Shown: positions 30,955-43,705 of the stretch, one piece after another
Numbering within the stretch: the first letter of the stretch is position 1
Layout: every line of letters begins with the position of its first letter
Assembly: GCF_026151205.1 (NCBI RefSeq)
Contig: NC_087082.1
Location: 9,618,901 to 9,682,900 of the forward strand
Reading direction: 5' to 3'
Source: Bolinopsis microptera
Lineage: Eukaryota > Ctenophora > Tentaculata > Lobata > Bolinopsidae
Length of the DNA stretch: 64,000 nt
The notes under the pieces: model-generated
Database searches by the model: none
What the model was told of the DNA's origin: nothing
The model's input: the letters and a program-made list of their open reading frames with translations, nothing else
Translations under genes and position numbers: made by a program

Positions 30955-31640
30955 TTAGAATCGCCAATACCGTTGGCCTTTCTTTAGGCTGATCTTTTCA
31001 GCGAGATGTTTTAGAAACTGTGAAGCCTCATTTGCCATTCCTCCTGTAGTACTGAACACCAGTGGCGTGAAGGTAGCCTTTTCAACATTGAGGACTCTGT
31101 CATTGTACTCACGTTATTTGCTTTTCTCGTGAGATTGGTACATCTGTGAGATGCTCTTGTTACTGTTGGACTGGGCTTGAGGGTGAAGTACCCTTACATC
31201 TGTGAATGCCCTGTCCAGCGGCGACCAAAACGATCTCGCACTGATGTCCAGTCTTGCACCATCCAGTGGCGTAACGAAGGGCCCTGCTGACCCCGCTGTG
31301 CAGGGGGGCGCCGTCTTAGGGGGGGCGCCAAATCGTCGTTTGAATGTGGGACAATTTCGAAAACTTAACTAAAGTACAAGCAAAACTGCGCGTTTTGCTC
31401 TAGATACACACTTTTTTAGAGATTTTACCGGCGTATCCTCTAAAATCACCTAATTTGTTCAATTTTAGGGAGGGGCACCAAAAGGGGAGGGGGCGCCAAC
31501 AGGGGGGCGCCTTTTCGGCAGGGGGGCGCCAACAGGCAACGTTACGCCACTGGCACCATCCTGTCTATTTGTTTGCTGTGGCTTTTTTGGTGGTGTTGAT
31601 GGTATGTTCAATGAAGTTAAGTTTGCTGTCCTAGCTAAGG
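30955..31640 (-). pseudogene. mobile-element ORF fragment, split by a MITE
   Basis: Minus-strand frame beginning before the MITE and continuing after it reads QDGARLDISARSFW, AFTDVRVLHPQAQS, an in-frame TAA after HEKSK, then REYNDRVLNVEKATFTPLVF and STTGGMANEASQFLKHLAEK. I recognise this block as a recurring C-terminal segment of invertebrate mobile-element ORFs, but cannot name the family. It is inactive: one stop, and the MITE at 31264-31552 lies within the Gly-Ala codons. Confidence 0.6.
31264..31552. mobile_element. hAT-type MITE (family A), copy 3, nested
   Basis: CAGTGGCGTAACG...CGTTACGCCACTG with a perfect 8-bp duplication GCACCATC (31256-31263 and 31553-31560). It is inserted inside the transposon ORF fragment. 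The interior matches the copy at 950 closely (CTCTAAAATCACCTAATTTG and similar). Confidence 0.93.
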
Positions 31641-32109
31641 TCACTCCTAGAAATGTAGCCGACTTAGACAGACCTATAATGTTGTTGCCAACTGTTATAG
31701 GTCTTAAAACCTTTCAGCTGTAATTGGGTTAATAGTTGTCTGTTACAGACAAGCCAATGTCTGTAATCTAGGTAAACTATAGGTAAAAATATAATATTAA
31801 TCATAAGCTAAAATGTACTAATCTTTGTATTCTAAATGGGGAAAAGAAGAGACATTGTCAGTCAGTCGAGATAACTATTAAGTAAATGAAGCTCGTTTTC
31901 AGAATTTCACCTCATCAGTTTTTGTTAATCTGGGAGAGTTTCCTTGATACTATGATAAAAAGCAGCCTAGTATTGCACGTTATGAGGAGTGCATACCGAA
32001 ATTTTGTAATTGCAAAGAATCCTGTAAAAAGGGTTACATACCATAAATCTGATTTGAAAGCCTGACATAGTCGAAGAAATCTTATGAGTTATCATAATTG
32101 CTTTTTACT

Positions 32110-32960
32110 CGTCTAAATTTCTTTGATCGAAGTTGTGCGCACCGATTTATTTCTCGAAATGCTTGCCCGCGAGGCAAGTGCTACGAAGAAGCGCGCGCCG
32201 GGCTTTTTCATTAACAATGAAAGTCATGAAGATAGCTGAAATACAGCCGCACATGATGGTATAAAATAAAACAAATCCCTTAATTTTTTCACGTGTAAAA
32301 ATCCAAAAAGGTGGTCAAATGTGCCCTTTTTTGCTTAAAGTATAAATAATTTTTTGCAGTTGTATTGAATCAACCCAAAAATAGTCACATCGTGTTTTCG
32401 AAAATTTTTCCTTTCCGAAAAGTACCCATTTTATAATTCATATACCTTATCGAAGTTTGAATATTGTCACTCCGCAAGCGTTTTTGCCAAATTTTCGACG
32501 CGCAATACGCGCAAAAGCAAAAAGCATTTAGTTGATATTAATTGTCCAATTAATGGTTAAGTCTCAAAACGCATAGCAGAAAATTAAACACGTCTTTTTG
32601 CCCGTAAAAGCCTCTACTAAAAAGGGGTTCACCCTGATTTTCTTGTGAAATTTGATTTCGAGATAACAATTTACCAATGGCAATAAACTTAGGCGCGGCA
32701 TGTGACCGAACTTTTGAGGGGGTTCCGGACTCCGGTGTCCGGATGCCCACCGGTGCCCGCGGGATTGACGGATGTTACTCGTCTAAATTTCTTCGAAGTA
32801 GCGCGCGCTGATTTCTTCCGACGGCAAGTGCTACGAAGTAGCGCGCGCCGGGTTGCTCTATCCAGAGCCCTTGCGCTTGCAGTAGCGCGCGCCCGCCTCA
32901 CTTGTGAAACAAGCGCGCCCGCAGTGGCGCGAAAGCACATCGTTAGGTGAACGCGCCGGG
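32110..32960. repeat. duplicated GC-rich repeat
   Basis: Two related copies (from about 32105 and about 32775) share TTACTCGTCTAAATTTCTT, GGCAAGTGCTACGAAG and AGCGCGCGCCGGG. A third partial relative with CGCTTGCAGTAGCGCGCG is at about 45670. No gene evidence; the ORFs in this GC-rich patch have no recognisable features. Confidence 0.6.
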
Positions 32961-35350
32961 CCAGATCATTAACAATGGTCAACCGCGGGAGAGCCACGTC
33001 CATATTTGGTTAAGGTGCTCTACTTGTATACTTGTTATGTTATGTAGCTAGTGCCAGTGGTCCCCTGAACTCGTATATGAATTTTCATCAAGATTTGACA
33101 AAAAATGACTAAGTTATGAGCTAAAAACCATATGCCAATATTTAGACATACGCACCAAATTTGATAGATTTTAGCCCTAGCCCATAAATTGGTCAATTAT
33201 CAATATCTTGGATGAGACAAACTTTATATGAAAGGTAAGCCTATATTTCACATTTTCTATGATTATCAGCTCAGTATCTAGTTTACCTAATTGTGGATTT
33301 TGTGTTCAAATAATCGCAAAAAATGAACAAAATCGCCCATATCTCAGTTCGCGATATTTGCGAAACTGATTTTGCTCAAAACAATATAAATATAACTCAA
33401 AAGGGTTTCAATATTTTTCATTTTTACATGAAATTTTCAGAATCAACGTAGAATTATCACATTTCGACTTTAATTTTTTCCCTACTCTTGCCGAAGGCAA
33501 AAAGATCGTAGGGATCGGAATAAGTAATCGGGCTTGGATATATGAGGTGGCCCGATGGACCTGCGTTGTCGACAAAAGTCTGCTCCTTCGCAATATAGAC
33601 CACTCCCCTATAATATATGTGTATAATAATGTGTATAAAAAGAGTCTGTATTGCACGCGCGACGCCACAGTTATGTGTTAAGGCGCATGTTATACACCCC
33701 GGCGAATGCCGCGGGCTTCATATTGCTACGCGAGTCAAAACAATTTTTAGGCTGAAATTCGTCAAGAGATCGATTGTCATTTCGTTCACGAACCTTTTAA
33801 AGATATTTGACAGTGCCGATTCCATCCCTTAAAGGATTTTCAATAGTGCCGAGGAAAAATAAAACATCAAATTCATTCATCTGAATATTAGTAAAGGTTA
33901 TAATGATATCAAATCAAGATTTCAAACGCGTACAATCATTAACCCTAATCAAGTATTGTCAACTGTGATCAAAGATCATAGCAAAATATGCTATCCTATA
34001 TGTAAGCTACAATGAGGAAGAAACAGCATTATACAACAGTATTACAATAATAAATATAGGTATAATATCAAAATGTAACTATTACTGCTTACAAGACAAC
34101 TATAGCTAAAAGATTGGCTTAGAAGATTTAAAATTGACATGAAATTTATTTGCGGTTTATTTTAGAATGCAACACAAACACTGTACACATCAAATAGAAT
34201 CTTTAAAAACATAAAAAAAGAGATCATACACTATTTGTCATTACATATTACAATTGTCCAAATACCACCTAATAACATATCTGACAACGGTTGAGTAGCT
34301 CAGACGAGTAATCTGTGGGCTATAGTGTCAGGCAGCGAATGATGGACGTCCATGGTTCGATGCCGGGCGTGGTATTTTGAACATTTTGTGAAATTCATCA
34401 CTGCTTGAGAGGGTCCACTTCCAGTTACCGATTTTCTCCCCACAAAACATGTATTCATTCTCAGCTTGATCTGACGTATTTTCCAATATAGTTATTCCAT
34501 GTTCCAATGAATTGTTAATCTTCAAATTTGAGATCAGCAGTCGGGTTCTGAAATATCAAATTCATTTAATTTTAACGTCAACGGGCAAGTAATTCTTCTA
34601 CTAGTAAAATTGTGGTTTCCAGTTTCGGGCAAATTTTCAATATAGCTACATATCAAATTAGTAATGGAAGGGCCCTCCTACTTCCAGTTTATGTTTGTGG
34701 TCAGTTATGAATGATTCGATGCACGTGCAAATGACGCGCGGCTTTGTGCGCGCAAAGTTTATCAAAGCTTGCGCCAAATCTGTATCATGCCTTTGGTTTG
34801 TTTAAAATTTTATCAAATTCTCGAAGACTTTCGTCCCGATTTTTGTTCCGAAAATGTTCCAAAATTCCGGATTCATCAACTCTTAGAATATATGTCAATA
34901 GAATCCACGTTTTAGAAAACCTCGAGACAACTTTTAAACATTCTTTTAGTTTTAATTGTTATATTTATCCATTAAGTAAAGTAGACTTGACCTGCGATCC
35001 TGATGGGTAACAGTTGCGGTGGTCCTTTTAATGTGGTATGTTCCAAAACTGCTGTTAGCCCGAATTTGTGTTGTGATTTATTTCGACGGTTTATATCCCT
35101 TCAACCTGAGGTATTTATTGTTAGACTAACAAAAAATTTACTCAAAGCTGTCTTTCTTACAAATGTGTGAAATAGTCTTAAAATAGTTTCATAATTGTGA
35201 CATAGAGTGAGATGAATTTTTCTTACGGGTGGAATTCCTGAGTGAGTTGTTACTTACTTACTTTGAGTACTTTGAGTAGGTTTTGCTGTGATCGCTTCAG
35301 GACAACAGTATCAAGTACGTCCTCCTATCACTCCACAGGGGTCTTTTTGT
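32961..35350. other. repeat-derived DNA without a gene
   Basis: 33060-33350 resembles the interior of MITE family B. A block at about 33686-33725 (GGGGTGTATAAC / CCGCGGGCTTCAT) matches 39928-39965 in inverted orientation. The rest is AT-rich with no supported ORF or RNA. Confidence 0.5.
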
Positions 35351-35358
35351 AAGTACCA

Positions 35359-35765
35359 CTACCATTCCAAGAGTGAGTTGTTGTTAGTAGCGGTGTATCC
35401 TTTAGTCGGAGGTGTGTCGGGGAGTTCTTTAAGGAATTTAGCCAGTGACGATTTTAACAGGTCCAAAGTAGAGATGGAATTAATTTCTTTGGGGAGAAGA
35501 TTCCACAGCTGTGCCGCTTTCACTCCAAACGAGTTTTCATAGTGAGTTGCCACAGAACGCTGTGATTTGTTGTTCAGTGCTGGTACAGTAGCTTTTATTC
35601 CATGTCGGGGGTTGTTTTTGAACAGCATGCCAATATCATTTGGGGCCAGGCCATTGAGAATTTTCCATGTGTGGATCAAGATGTACCTTTCTCGACGTCT
35701 CTGCAATGATACGATATTGAGTTTCGTGAGACTGGAATGTTCTAGATGAAAACATGCTGTAATGA
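35359..35765 (-). pseudogene. 5'-truncated non-LTR retrotransposon (CR1/L2-like) RT C-terminus
   Basis: Encodes SLQRRRERYILIHTWKILNG followed by LAPNDI, FGVKAAQLWNLLPKEI and a short tail. This is the characteristic end of the ORF2 of CR1/L2/Jockey-type elements, downstream of the RT palm. Only about 130 codons remain; sequence upstream of 35765 shows no RT, consistent with 5' truncation during target-primed integration. Confidence 0.8.
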
Positions 35766-36015
35766 ATGTAATGTATTATACATTTATGGCGCCATGGCCA
35801 TCTAACTTGTGAACATTAATTTCAATGTTTATATTATGTACATAATTATCTGATATTTAGACAATTATATGTTAGCGTACTATTAAATATGCTATAATAA
35901 CTAAGATAACCGTACTCTATTATGACTTTGAATTCTCTCGGGTTCCCGGGATATAGGGGAACCATCCCCCCGATAATTTTCGTACCTTTTAAAACCTACT
36001 ATGTATTTAGTTTTC

Positions 36016-38985
36016 ATGGATCAAACAGATGATGAGTCAGACTCAAACATACAAGACGCCATAGCTTTGGAGACCATCGAAACAGGTACTCTTTGAATCT
36101 AGAAATTAACACCGTAAAATAAATATCTATCATAAAAATGTAGACCATCTGAAAAGGTACTCTTCGAATCTAGAAATTGATATCTTAAAATAGATATATT
36201 TCATTTAAAAGAGTAATTAATGCAACAAAATCATTTCTCAGGACACCCACTAATGTTTAATATAAATATACCTTGTTATAGTGTCATTATTTCGTAGTTT
36301 ATCGACAAAACAGATAGGAACCGTTCACATATTACGTTATCACGTCAATTAGTCAATTTTGAACCCCTGTCCCCTTCCTACCTTCATAATCATTTTTACA
36401 CAATAGCTATTGTGTCAAAATAAAACAAGCGTAATCTTTTGGAACCCCTCAGCTGAATAAGTCAACGACCACAATCAGGACGTTCTCGTATCGGTTAATT
36501 CAGCAGAATGATAGGCAACTTGATTGACGGTTAAATGAGGAGGGAGCCTGATGGCTTACCCCTTAGAACGACCACATAGTAGTGTTCTGTAAAAAAGGGC
36601 GGTCGAACTATTCGATTACCCTGTAGAATTAGAAGTCTAAGAACTCCAAATTAAAAACATTAATCAAACGTGCAGCGACATCCAGCTCCCACGATATTTT
36701 ATAGAATTGACAGTGGCACAAAACATGGCTATAATTATATTGGCTATTGTATAAACCCTTGCATTTTGCAAATTAAAAAAGAACTTGAAATAGTCACGCG
36801 AAAAATTTACCCCTCCATTTCATGCTTCTTTTTCATGTGACTATTTAAAGTCCTTTTATGTTTAAAATTTTTGACGCACAACAAACATGGATGTCGCTGC
36901 ACACTTCTGTGGACGTCCTGGATGTGCGCTCTGAGCCTGTGCCTATCTGTGTGGGATATACCACAGATGGCACAGTTAAATTTTGCTGGGCGTACTTCAT
37001 CATGTACGCTCCTTACGTGCTTTCTTAGGCTTTGACGGTGATTGTAATGTTTATGACATACATTACAAATGTGCTCTTCTGTTGAGGAGGGCGGAAATCT
37101 TAGAACTAGTATATAGTTACTTAATTGCAATAGTTGTAATGTCAACAGTATTGAACAGAATTTAAAAACTGAATGCTATCAAAATTTCCTCGCAGAACCT
37201 GGAAAAAAAAAGAAAACCACGCAGAAGGAAGTCCAATTTATCAAGGAAGAAGAATTCGAAACGGAATGCTCAAATTCTAGTGTCAGGAAATGTGAGTGAC
37301 AATTTCTCCAATTAGAATGAATGCGTATGAAAACAAAACCAGGCATTACAGGAATTCATAGTTAATATTATACTGCTGGTAGGCGTTATCTTGATATCCC
37401 GTGAGGCCCGGTATATAGACTAGAGGTTTGACTGTACATTCATAATATTCACTTTACAGAAACGGGATATTCCAGATGCCCTCGGATTTGTCAATAATCT
37501 AACCAAGATCAACAAACTTCAACATGCGTGCACGATAGGGGATCTGGACGAAACCCGGAGACTTATGGAAAATCTAAGTTACTCTCAGTTGTTAAAACGA
37601 GACACAAGTGGTGATACAGCCCTTCATAACGCGATAATTAACGGTAAATGACTCCACAGTAATACAGTAAACAACTGCTTTACGCTTATCAATAATACTG
37701 AAGTGACTTTAAAAAGAAGAATGTGGAAAACAGCATTGACCATATTATTCATATGCCTCTTTCTAGGTCTAAGAATCATAAAGCAGTTGGGGAATAACAA
37801 CGTCCCGGGATTAGTTTCTGATTCAGACGGCTATAAACACAAAGAGCAGCAGGATTACAGTATCGAAGGTGAAAATACCGAGCAGAGAGAGAGAGCCGAC
37901 ATATAGCTATAGTCAACGCGACTTAGACGGCTGGGTGTAACTTATTAGTTATTGCTCGATGTATCAGAGCGCGTCTCAGTCTTGCACGTGTTGTTAAGCT
38001 GCTACACATATTATAATCTGACGGCATAATATAGCAGAGTCTAGAATGTTCGCTTAACTACAATTATAAAGTGAGGATGTGTGATGGATCGTTTCGATAC
38101 TTTGCAGTTCTAACTTCTAATAGGAATGTAAGTGTACTGTGTACAGTGTAACTGAAGACTGCAATCTGCTTAACATAAATATGGATGCAACAATATATTA
38201 TATATCTATTTCAGGAAATTCAATATCAAGAAGATCAACAGTTCGAAAGGCAGAAGCAACAACAGAAAGAGGTTTAAGATAATGTTTTTAAGTATTCATT
38301 CCCCGCAATAAAAGAATAAACGAGTAGATCTGTCGCACTGCAACTGCATCAACAAACCGGTTTATAGACTTATCTGAACGTAACTAACACTGTGTATAAG
38401 TATTACAAAGCGCTTCATTGATTTTAACAATTAACACTTTTTCCAGAGAACTTCTCAATATGGTAAACAAGTCGTTCGCAACATCGCAGATAAGCATATG
38501 GCGAAGGGAATACGCCTATTTCTCTTTTCCTGATGCCTACAAACAGTAGCTACGAAGATCAAGAAGCTCCCCGCCTTCAGCAAACTCCTAGAGATACCAG
38601 AAGAAGACTCCTTCTACCCTCTCCCCTTTACTGGAGAGAATCTCTCTCAGAAGCTCAAGCTAAAGGATTGTCTGTTCGATAAAACACCTGGCTCTAAGAA
38701 GAATAAAGAGGTTCGAAATTTTAAACTTTTAAACAGGTTCTCATTGCTACATTCTTACTGAGGTCAGAGTTATATCAAAAGGTATTTAAGTTGCCAGCTA
38801 ACAAGATTTTGAAACTTTAAAGTGCACCTTAGTTTTAAATACAACTAGACGATAAACCTGCTGAAAAAGTGCGAAAATTAAAGACTTATTATTCCCAGGT
38901 TAGACCCAGAACGGTGAACGAGCCGCCCAGAGGTGCCGTTCCTGTTAGGACAGCCGGTTTCCACAAAAGGAATGAAGAAAGATAG
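36016..38985 (+). CDS. ankyrin-repeat protein, multi-exon
   Basis: Exons with GT-AG borders: 36016-36085 (ATG, acidic), 37196-37291 (KKKK basic then Glu-rich), 37476-37643 (or from 37460), 37767-37868, 38215-38271, 38447-38462, 38547-38710 and 38899-38985 (ends FHKRNEER, TAG). Exon 3 encodes LQHACTIGDLDETRRLMEN and RDTSGDTALHNAIIN, a clear ankyrin repeat, continued in exon 4 (GLRIIKQLG). Exon 5 is Gln/Glu-rich and probably a coiled coil. Exons 5-8 join in frame (phases 0, 1, 0). Exon 4 ends in phase 1 and exon 5 starts in phase 0, so a small exon may be missing near 37870-38210. I do not recognise the orthologue. Intron 1 holds a MITE and an opposite-strand zinc-finger ORF. Confidence 0.65.
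36318..36470. mobile_element. MITE family C, diverged copy
   Basis: CCGTTCACATATTACGTTAT at the left and GTCAACGACC at the right, with interior TTTTACACAATAGCTATTGT and TCTTTTGGAACCCC shared with the better-preserved copy at 47579-47747. It lies in intron 1 of the ankyrin-repeat gene. Confidence 0.65.
36807..37145 (-). CDS. C2H2 zinc-finger ORF nested in an intron
   Basis: Contains three consecutive C2H2 fingers: C-x2-C-x12-H-x4-H (CNVC...H...H), CAIC...H...H and CLLC...H...H, then MEG and stop at 36807. Linkers are not the TGEKP type. Such a protein would be expected to bind DNA in the nucleus. It sits on the strand opposite the ankyrin-repeat gene, inside intron 1. The true start is uncertain: the frame is open upstream and may be an exon joined to others. 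With intact Cys and His residues in all three fingers it appears under constraint. Confidence 0.7.
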   Translation of the reverse strand: MTLQLLQLSNYILVLRFPPSSTEEHICNVCHKHYNHRQSLRKHVRSVHDEVRPAKFNCAICGISHTDRHRLRAHIQDVHRSVQRHPCLLCVKNFKHKRTLNSHMKKKHEMEG

Positions 38986-38989
38986 AACA

Positions 38990-39924
38990 ATTTAAAATGT
39001 TCGATTGTGAAATGCATTATGTTTATTTTGTTTGTTTTCCGATATATGTTTGAAGAGTTGACTTCAAGTTTTAGTAGAGTTTAGAAGAGTTTTAGTAACT
39101 TATCTACCAGTTGATATAAAATGACTGACACACAATGTTACGTATTTTACCCTTTTCCAAAGAGTACGATTTTAAATACTATGATTAATGAAAGCATGCT
39201 ATTAAAAATAGAGTACATACCATTGTTCGAAGTCTGCAAAATCGGACGGGCTGACGATTGTTATCGGCTGCGTTCTCATATTTGAGCTAATTTAAAATAT
39301 AGAAGGTTAAACGACTATCAATTATACCAGACAGCATCAGCAAAAACTCTATCCAATAATGAACATAGCATAGGTGATGTAAGCAGTTTCCATCGGGCAA
39401 CAGTGGACGATGAACAGTTTAACTAAATCGCAAACACAGCGTACATCAACATATTTGTATTATTAACACAGCGTGTAAAACAGATGACGCGCGTTGAACA
39501 CAAGCGAATTCAAACTGTCAAATTTGACGCTGGCTCCAATATCAGGAAAGAATCATGAAACCAAGGCAACTGGATTCTATTATCCAACGCGACATTGGTT
39601 TGAGCGCATTATCGACACGTTTTAAATGCGCAAAATATTTTTGTGCGCGGCACTAGCATTTTAAATTTTCAAAATTCAAATCATAGCCAGAGTTATGGTC
39701 ATTTTTCCAGACAAATTTTGAGGCAAATTTTACGTGTAAATTATCCATTTTTCATTCATGATCACTCATAATTTGAACAATTTACCTTGGATTGAATTGA
39801 ACTTTTCAGTATTCGATAATTAAGACAATTATTTTAAGAACAGAGTAGTTTTAAAGCTAAACATTCGCAATTTGTCTTAACAGGAGTCTTGGGGGAATTA
39901 TAAAAATGGAATTTAAACGTTTTA
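38990..39924. other. no gene seen
   Basis: AT-rich; no ORF or repeat recognised. Confidence 0.35.
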
Positions 39925-39927
39925 GCG

Positions 39928-40315
39928 GCGCATGAAGCCCGCGGCGTTCGCTGGGGTGTTATATCTCCGCCAAAAGCACATCCAATTTGATACGTATGAA
40001 ATATGTCTATAACTTCCTTGATTATGCACTTAGTTGGTGTTTTACGACCAAAATTTAACGGGGAATCGTTTAAGATCACTTTTGAGGCACCTCGACAAAA
40101 GCTTCTCACGCTATTGTGCTTGTTATGGAGAAATACGTCAGTAGCGTTTTTGAGCTTGTTATTCTCTTTCAAAAGTATTCCAAGTGATTTGTATAAATGC
40201 ATATATTAACTCTGAATACATTGCAAAATAAATCGTCTCAATTCATGAAGTTTGAAAGAAGTTACAGCAATGCGCGCAATTTGGGGAGTGTGCTTTTGGC
40301 GGAGATATAAACTGC
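39928..40315. repeat. short element with inverted ends
   Basis: TATATCTCCGCCAAAAGCAC (39961 onward) and GTGCTTTTGGCGGAGATATA (about 40290-40310) are inverted copies about 330 bp apart. The left side also carries the CCGCGGCGTTCGC block shared with 33686-33725. The 122-codon minus ORF inside shows no recognisable domain. Confidence 0.55.
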
Positions 40316-40974
40316 GCCTATGTGTTAATTACATAATTAATTACAGGCATAGCAATAGGGTGGCGGATTTTGTATCGAATTTTTGAATCAAATACCGTTT
40401 TAAAGTTTATTTAAAATAAATAAGGATGGTGAAAGTTTTTTCGAAAATGGACTTGACCGAACTAAGAGAATGGCTAATAAACAAAACAATAATTGTCGCT
40501 GATCCAGTCTATAAGGGAGCCGGTCCATTGCTCCAACGATCCTCTCTAATTGACCTGCCAAGCCTTAGGGGAGCACCGTTGTTCCTGTGATCATGTACGC
40601 AAAATGTATCAACTGAGGTCACGTGATGGAGCCAAGAGCCCCTAGCGGCCTAATTACCGGTTTACACATACAACCACGAACGTTCGCGTTTGAATCTTGA
40701 GTTAAATGGTTGGTTTACAATATGTTAAGTATAATATAATCTTCAGCGTACACTCTACACCTAATATAAAGACATCAGCGGGACATCAGCCTTTCCTGCT
40801 ATAATTATGCGGAAGATTAATTGCCAGAAAACCGAAAGTTTACAACGAGAAATATTATACAACTTTGATAGATGTTGGTAATGATAGATGTAACTATACA
40901 ATTAACTACAAGTAAACTTAAACCTCAACGAAGCAATTCATCTCTCGTGACAACGAAGCAGCTTTCTCAAGGTA

Positions 40975-43705
40975 CCCTCGTGGTTCTAAAGCGGTATTCT
41001 CAAGAAACTCTTGTGGCACTCTAGCGGCACTCAAGCGGCTTTATCAAGGCACTCTCGAGGCACTCTCGTGGCATTCTAGTGGCACTCTAGTGGCACTCTC
41101 GTGGCACTCTCGTGGCACTCTATTGGCACTTAAATGGCATCATCAAGGCACTCTCGTGCCACTCAAGCGCTATTCTCGTGGCACTCTCGTCACAATCTCG
41201 TGGCTCTCACGTGACACTCTCAGGGCACTCTCGTGACACTCTCATGGCACTCTCGTGGAACTCTCATGGCACTCTCGTGGAACTCTCGTGGCACTCTCGT
41301 GGCACTCTCGTGGCACCCAAGCGTCAATCTCAATGCACTTAAGCGGCATTCTCAAGGCACTCTCGTGGCAGTCACGTGGCACTCACGTGGCACTCACGTG
41401 GCACTCACGTGGCACTCAAGCAACATTCTCAAGGCACTCAAGCGGCATCCTCAAGGCACTCTCGTGTTACTCAAGCGGCATTTTCAAGGCACTCTCGTGG
41501 CACTCTCGTGGCACTCTCGTGAAACTCTCATGGCATTCTCGTTGCAGTCTCGTGGCACTCAAGCGTCAATCTCAATGCACTTAAGCGGCATTCTCAAGGC
41601 ACTCTCGTGGCAGTCACGTGGCACTCACGTGGCACTCACGTGGCACTCACGTGGCACTCACGTGGCACTCACGTGGCACTCACGTGACACTCACGTGGCA
41701 CTCACGTGGCACTCAAGCAACATTCTCTAGGCACTCAAGCGGCATCCTCAAGGCACTCTCGTGTTACTCAAGCGGCATTTTCAAGGCACTCTCGTGGCAC
41801 TCAAGCGGCAGTCTCAAGGCACTCTTGTGGCACTCTAGCGGCACTATAGCAGCTTTATCAAGGCACTTTCGTGGCACTCTCTAAGCACTCTCATGGCACT
41901 CTTGTGGCACTCTTGTGGCACTCTCATGGCACTCTCATGGCACTCAAGTGGCATCATCAAGGCACTCTCGTGCCACTCAAGCGCTATTCTCGTGGCACTC
42001 TCGTCACACTCTCGTTGCACTCTTGTGGCACTCACGTGACACTCTCATGGCACTCCCGTGGAATTCTCGTGGCGCGCTCGTGGCACTCTCGTGGCATACT
42101 CGTGGCATACTCGTGGCACTCTCGTGGCACTCTCGTGGCACTCTCGTGACACACTCGTGGCACTCTCGTGGCACTCTCGTGGCACTCTCGTGGCACTCTC
42201 GTGGCACTCTCGTGGCACTCTCGTGGAACTCTCGTGGCACTCTCGTGGCATTTTCGTGGCACTCTCGTTGCACTCTCGTGGCGCTCTCGTGGCACTATCG
42301 TGGCACTCTCGTGGCACTCTCGTGGCACTCTCGTGGCACTCTCGTGAAACTCTCGTGGCATTCTCGGTGCAGTCTCGTGGCACTCAAGCGTCAATCTTAA
42401 GGCACTTAAGCGGCATTATCAAGGCACTCAAGCGGCATTATCAAGGCACTCTCGTGCCACTCAAGCGGCATTTTCAAGGCAATCTCGTGGCACTCAAGCG
42501 GCAGTCTCAAGGCATTCTTATGGCACTCTAGCGGCTTTATCAAGGCACTTTTGTGGCACTCTCGAGGCACTCTCGTGGCCTTCTCGTGGCACTCTCGTGG
42601 CACTCTCGTAGAACTCTCGTGGCATTGTCGTAACACACTTGTGGCACTCTCGTGGCATACTCGTGGCATACTCGTGGCACTCTCGTGGCACTCTCGTGGC
42701 ACTCTCGTGACACACTCGTGGCACTCTCGTGGCACTCTCGTGGCACTCTCGTGGCACTCTCGTGGAACTCTCGTGGCACTCTCGTGGCATTTTCGTTGCA
42801 CTCTCGTGGCGCTCTCGTGGCACTCTCGTGGCACTCTCGTGGCACTCTCGTGGCATTCTCGTGAAACTCTCGTGGCAGTCTCGTTGCAGTCTCGTGGCAC
42901 TCAAGCGTCAATCTCAAGGCACTTAAGCGGCATTCTCAAGGCACTCTCGTGGCACTCAAGCAACATTCTTAAGGCACTCAAGCGGCATTATCAAGGCACT
43001 CTCGTACCACTCAAGCGGCATTTTCAAGGCAATCTCGTGGCACTCAAGCGGCAGTCTCAAGGCACTCTTATGGCACTCTAGCGGCTTTATCAAGACACTT
43101 TTGTGGCACTCTCGAGGCACTGTCGTGGCACTCTCGCGGCACTCTCGTGGCACTTTCGTGGCACTTTTGTGGCACTCTCGTGGCACTCTCGTAGAACTCT
43201 CGTGGCATTGTCGTAACACACTTGTGGCACTCTCGTGGCATTCTCGTGGCAGTCACGTGACTCAAGCAACATTCTCAAGGCACTCAAGCAGCATCCTCAA
43301 AGCACTCTCGTACCACTCAAGCGGCATTTTCAAGGCACTCTTGTGGCACTCTACCGGCACTCTAGCGGCTTTATCAAGGCACTCTTGTACCACTCAAGCG
43401 GCATTTTCTAGGCACTCTTGTGGCACTCTAGCGGCACTCTAGCGGCACTCTAGCGGCTTTATCAAGGCACTCTCGTGGAACTCTCGTGGAAATCTCCTGG
43501 CACTCTCGCGTGGCACTGTCGTGGCACTCTCGTGGTACTGTCGTGGCATTTTCGTGGTACTGTCGTGGCATTCTCATAACAATCTTGTGGCACTCTCTTG
43601 GCACTCTCGTTCCACTCTCGTGACACTCTCTTGGCACTCTCGTGCCACTCAAGCGGCATCCTCAAGGCACTCTCGTGGCACTCAAGCAGAATTTTCAAGG
43701 CACTC
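40975..43705 (+). repeat. 11-bp tandem array (GGCACTCTCGT and variants)
   Basis: About 250 units; main unit GGCACTCTCGT with variants such as GGCACTCAAGC and GGCATTCTCAA. Larger blocks are repeated, for example 41330-41500 and 41570-41780 are near copies. As 11 is not a multiple of 3 all frames cycle through a 33-bp period, producing many overlapping 60-176 codon ORFs on both strands that are artefacts. Confidence 0.95.
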
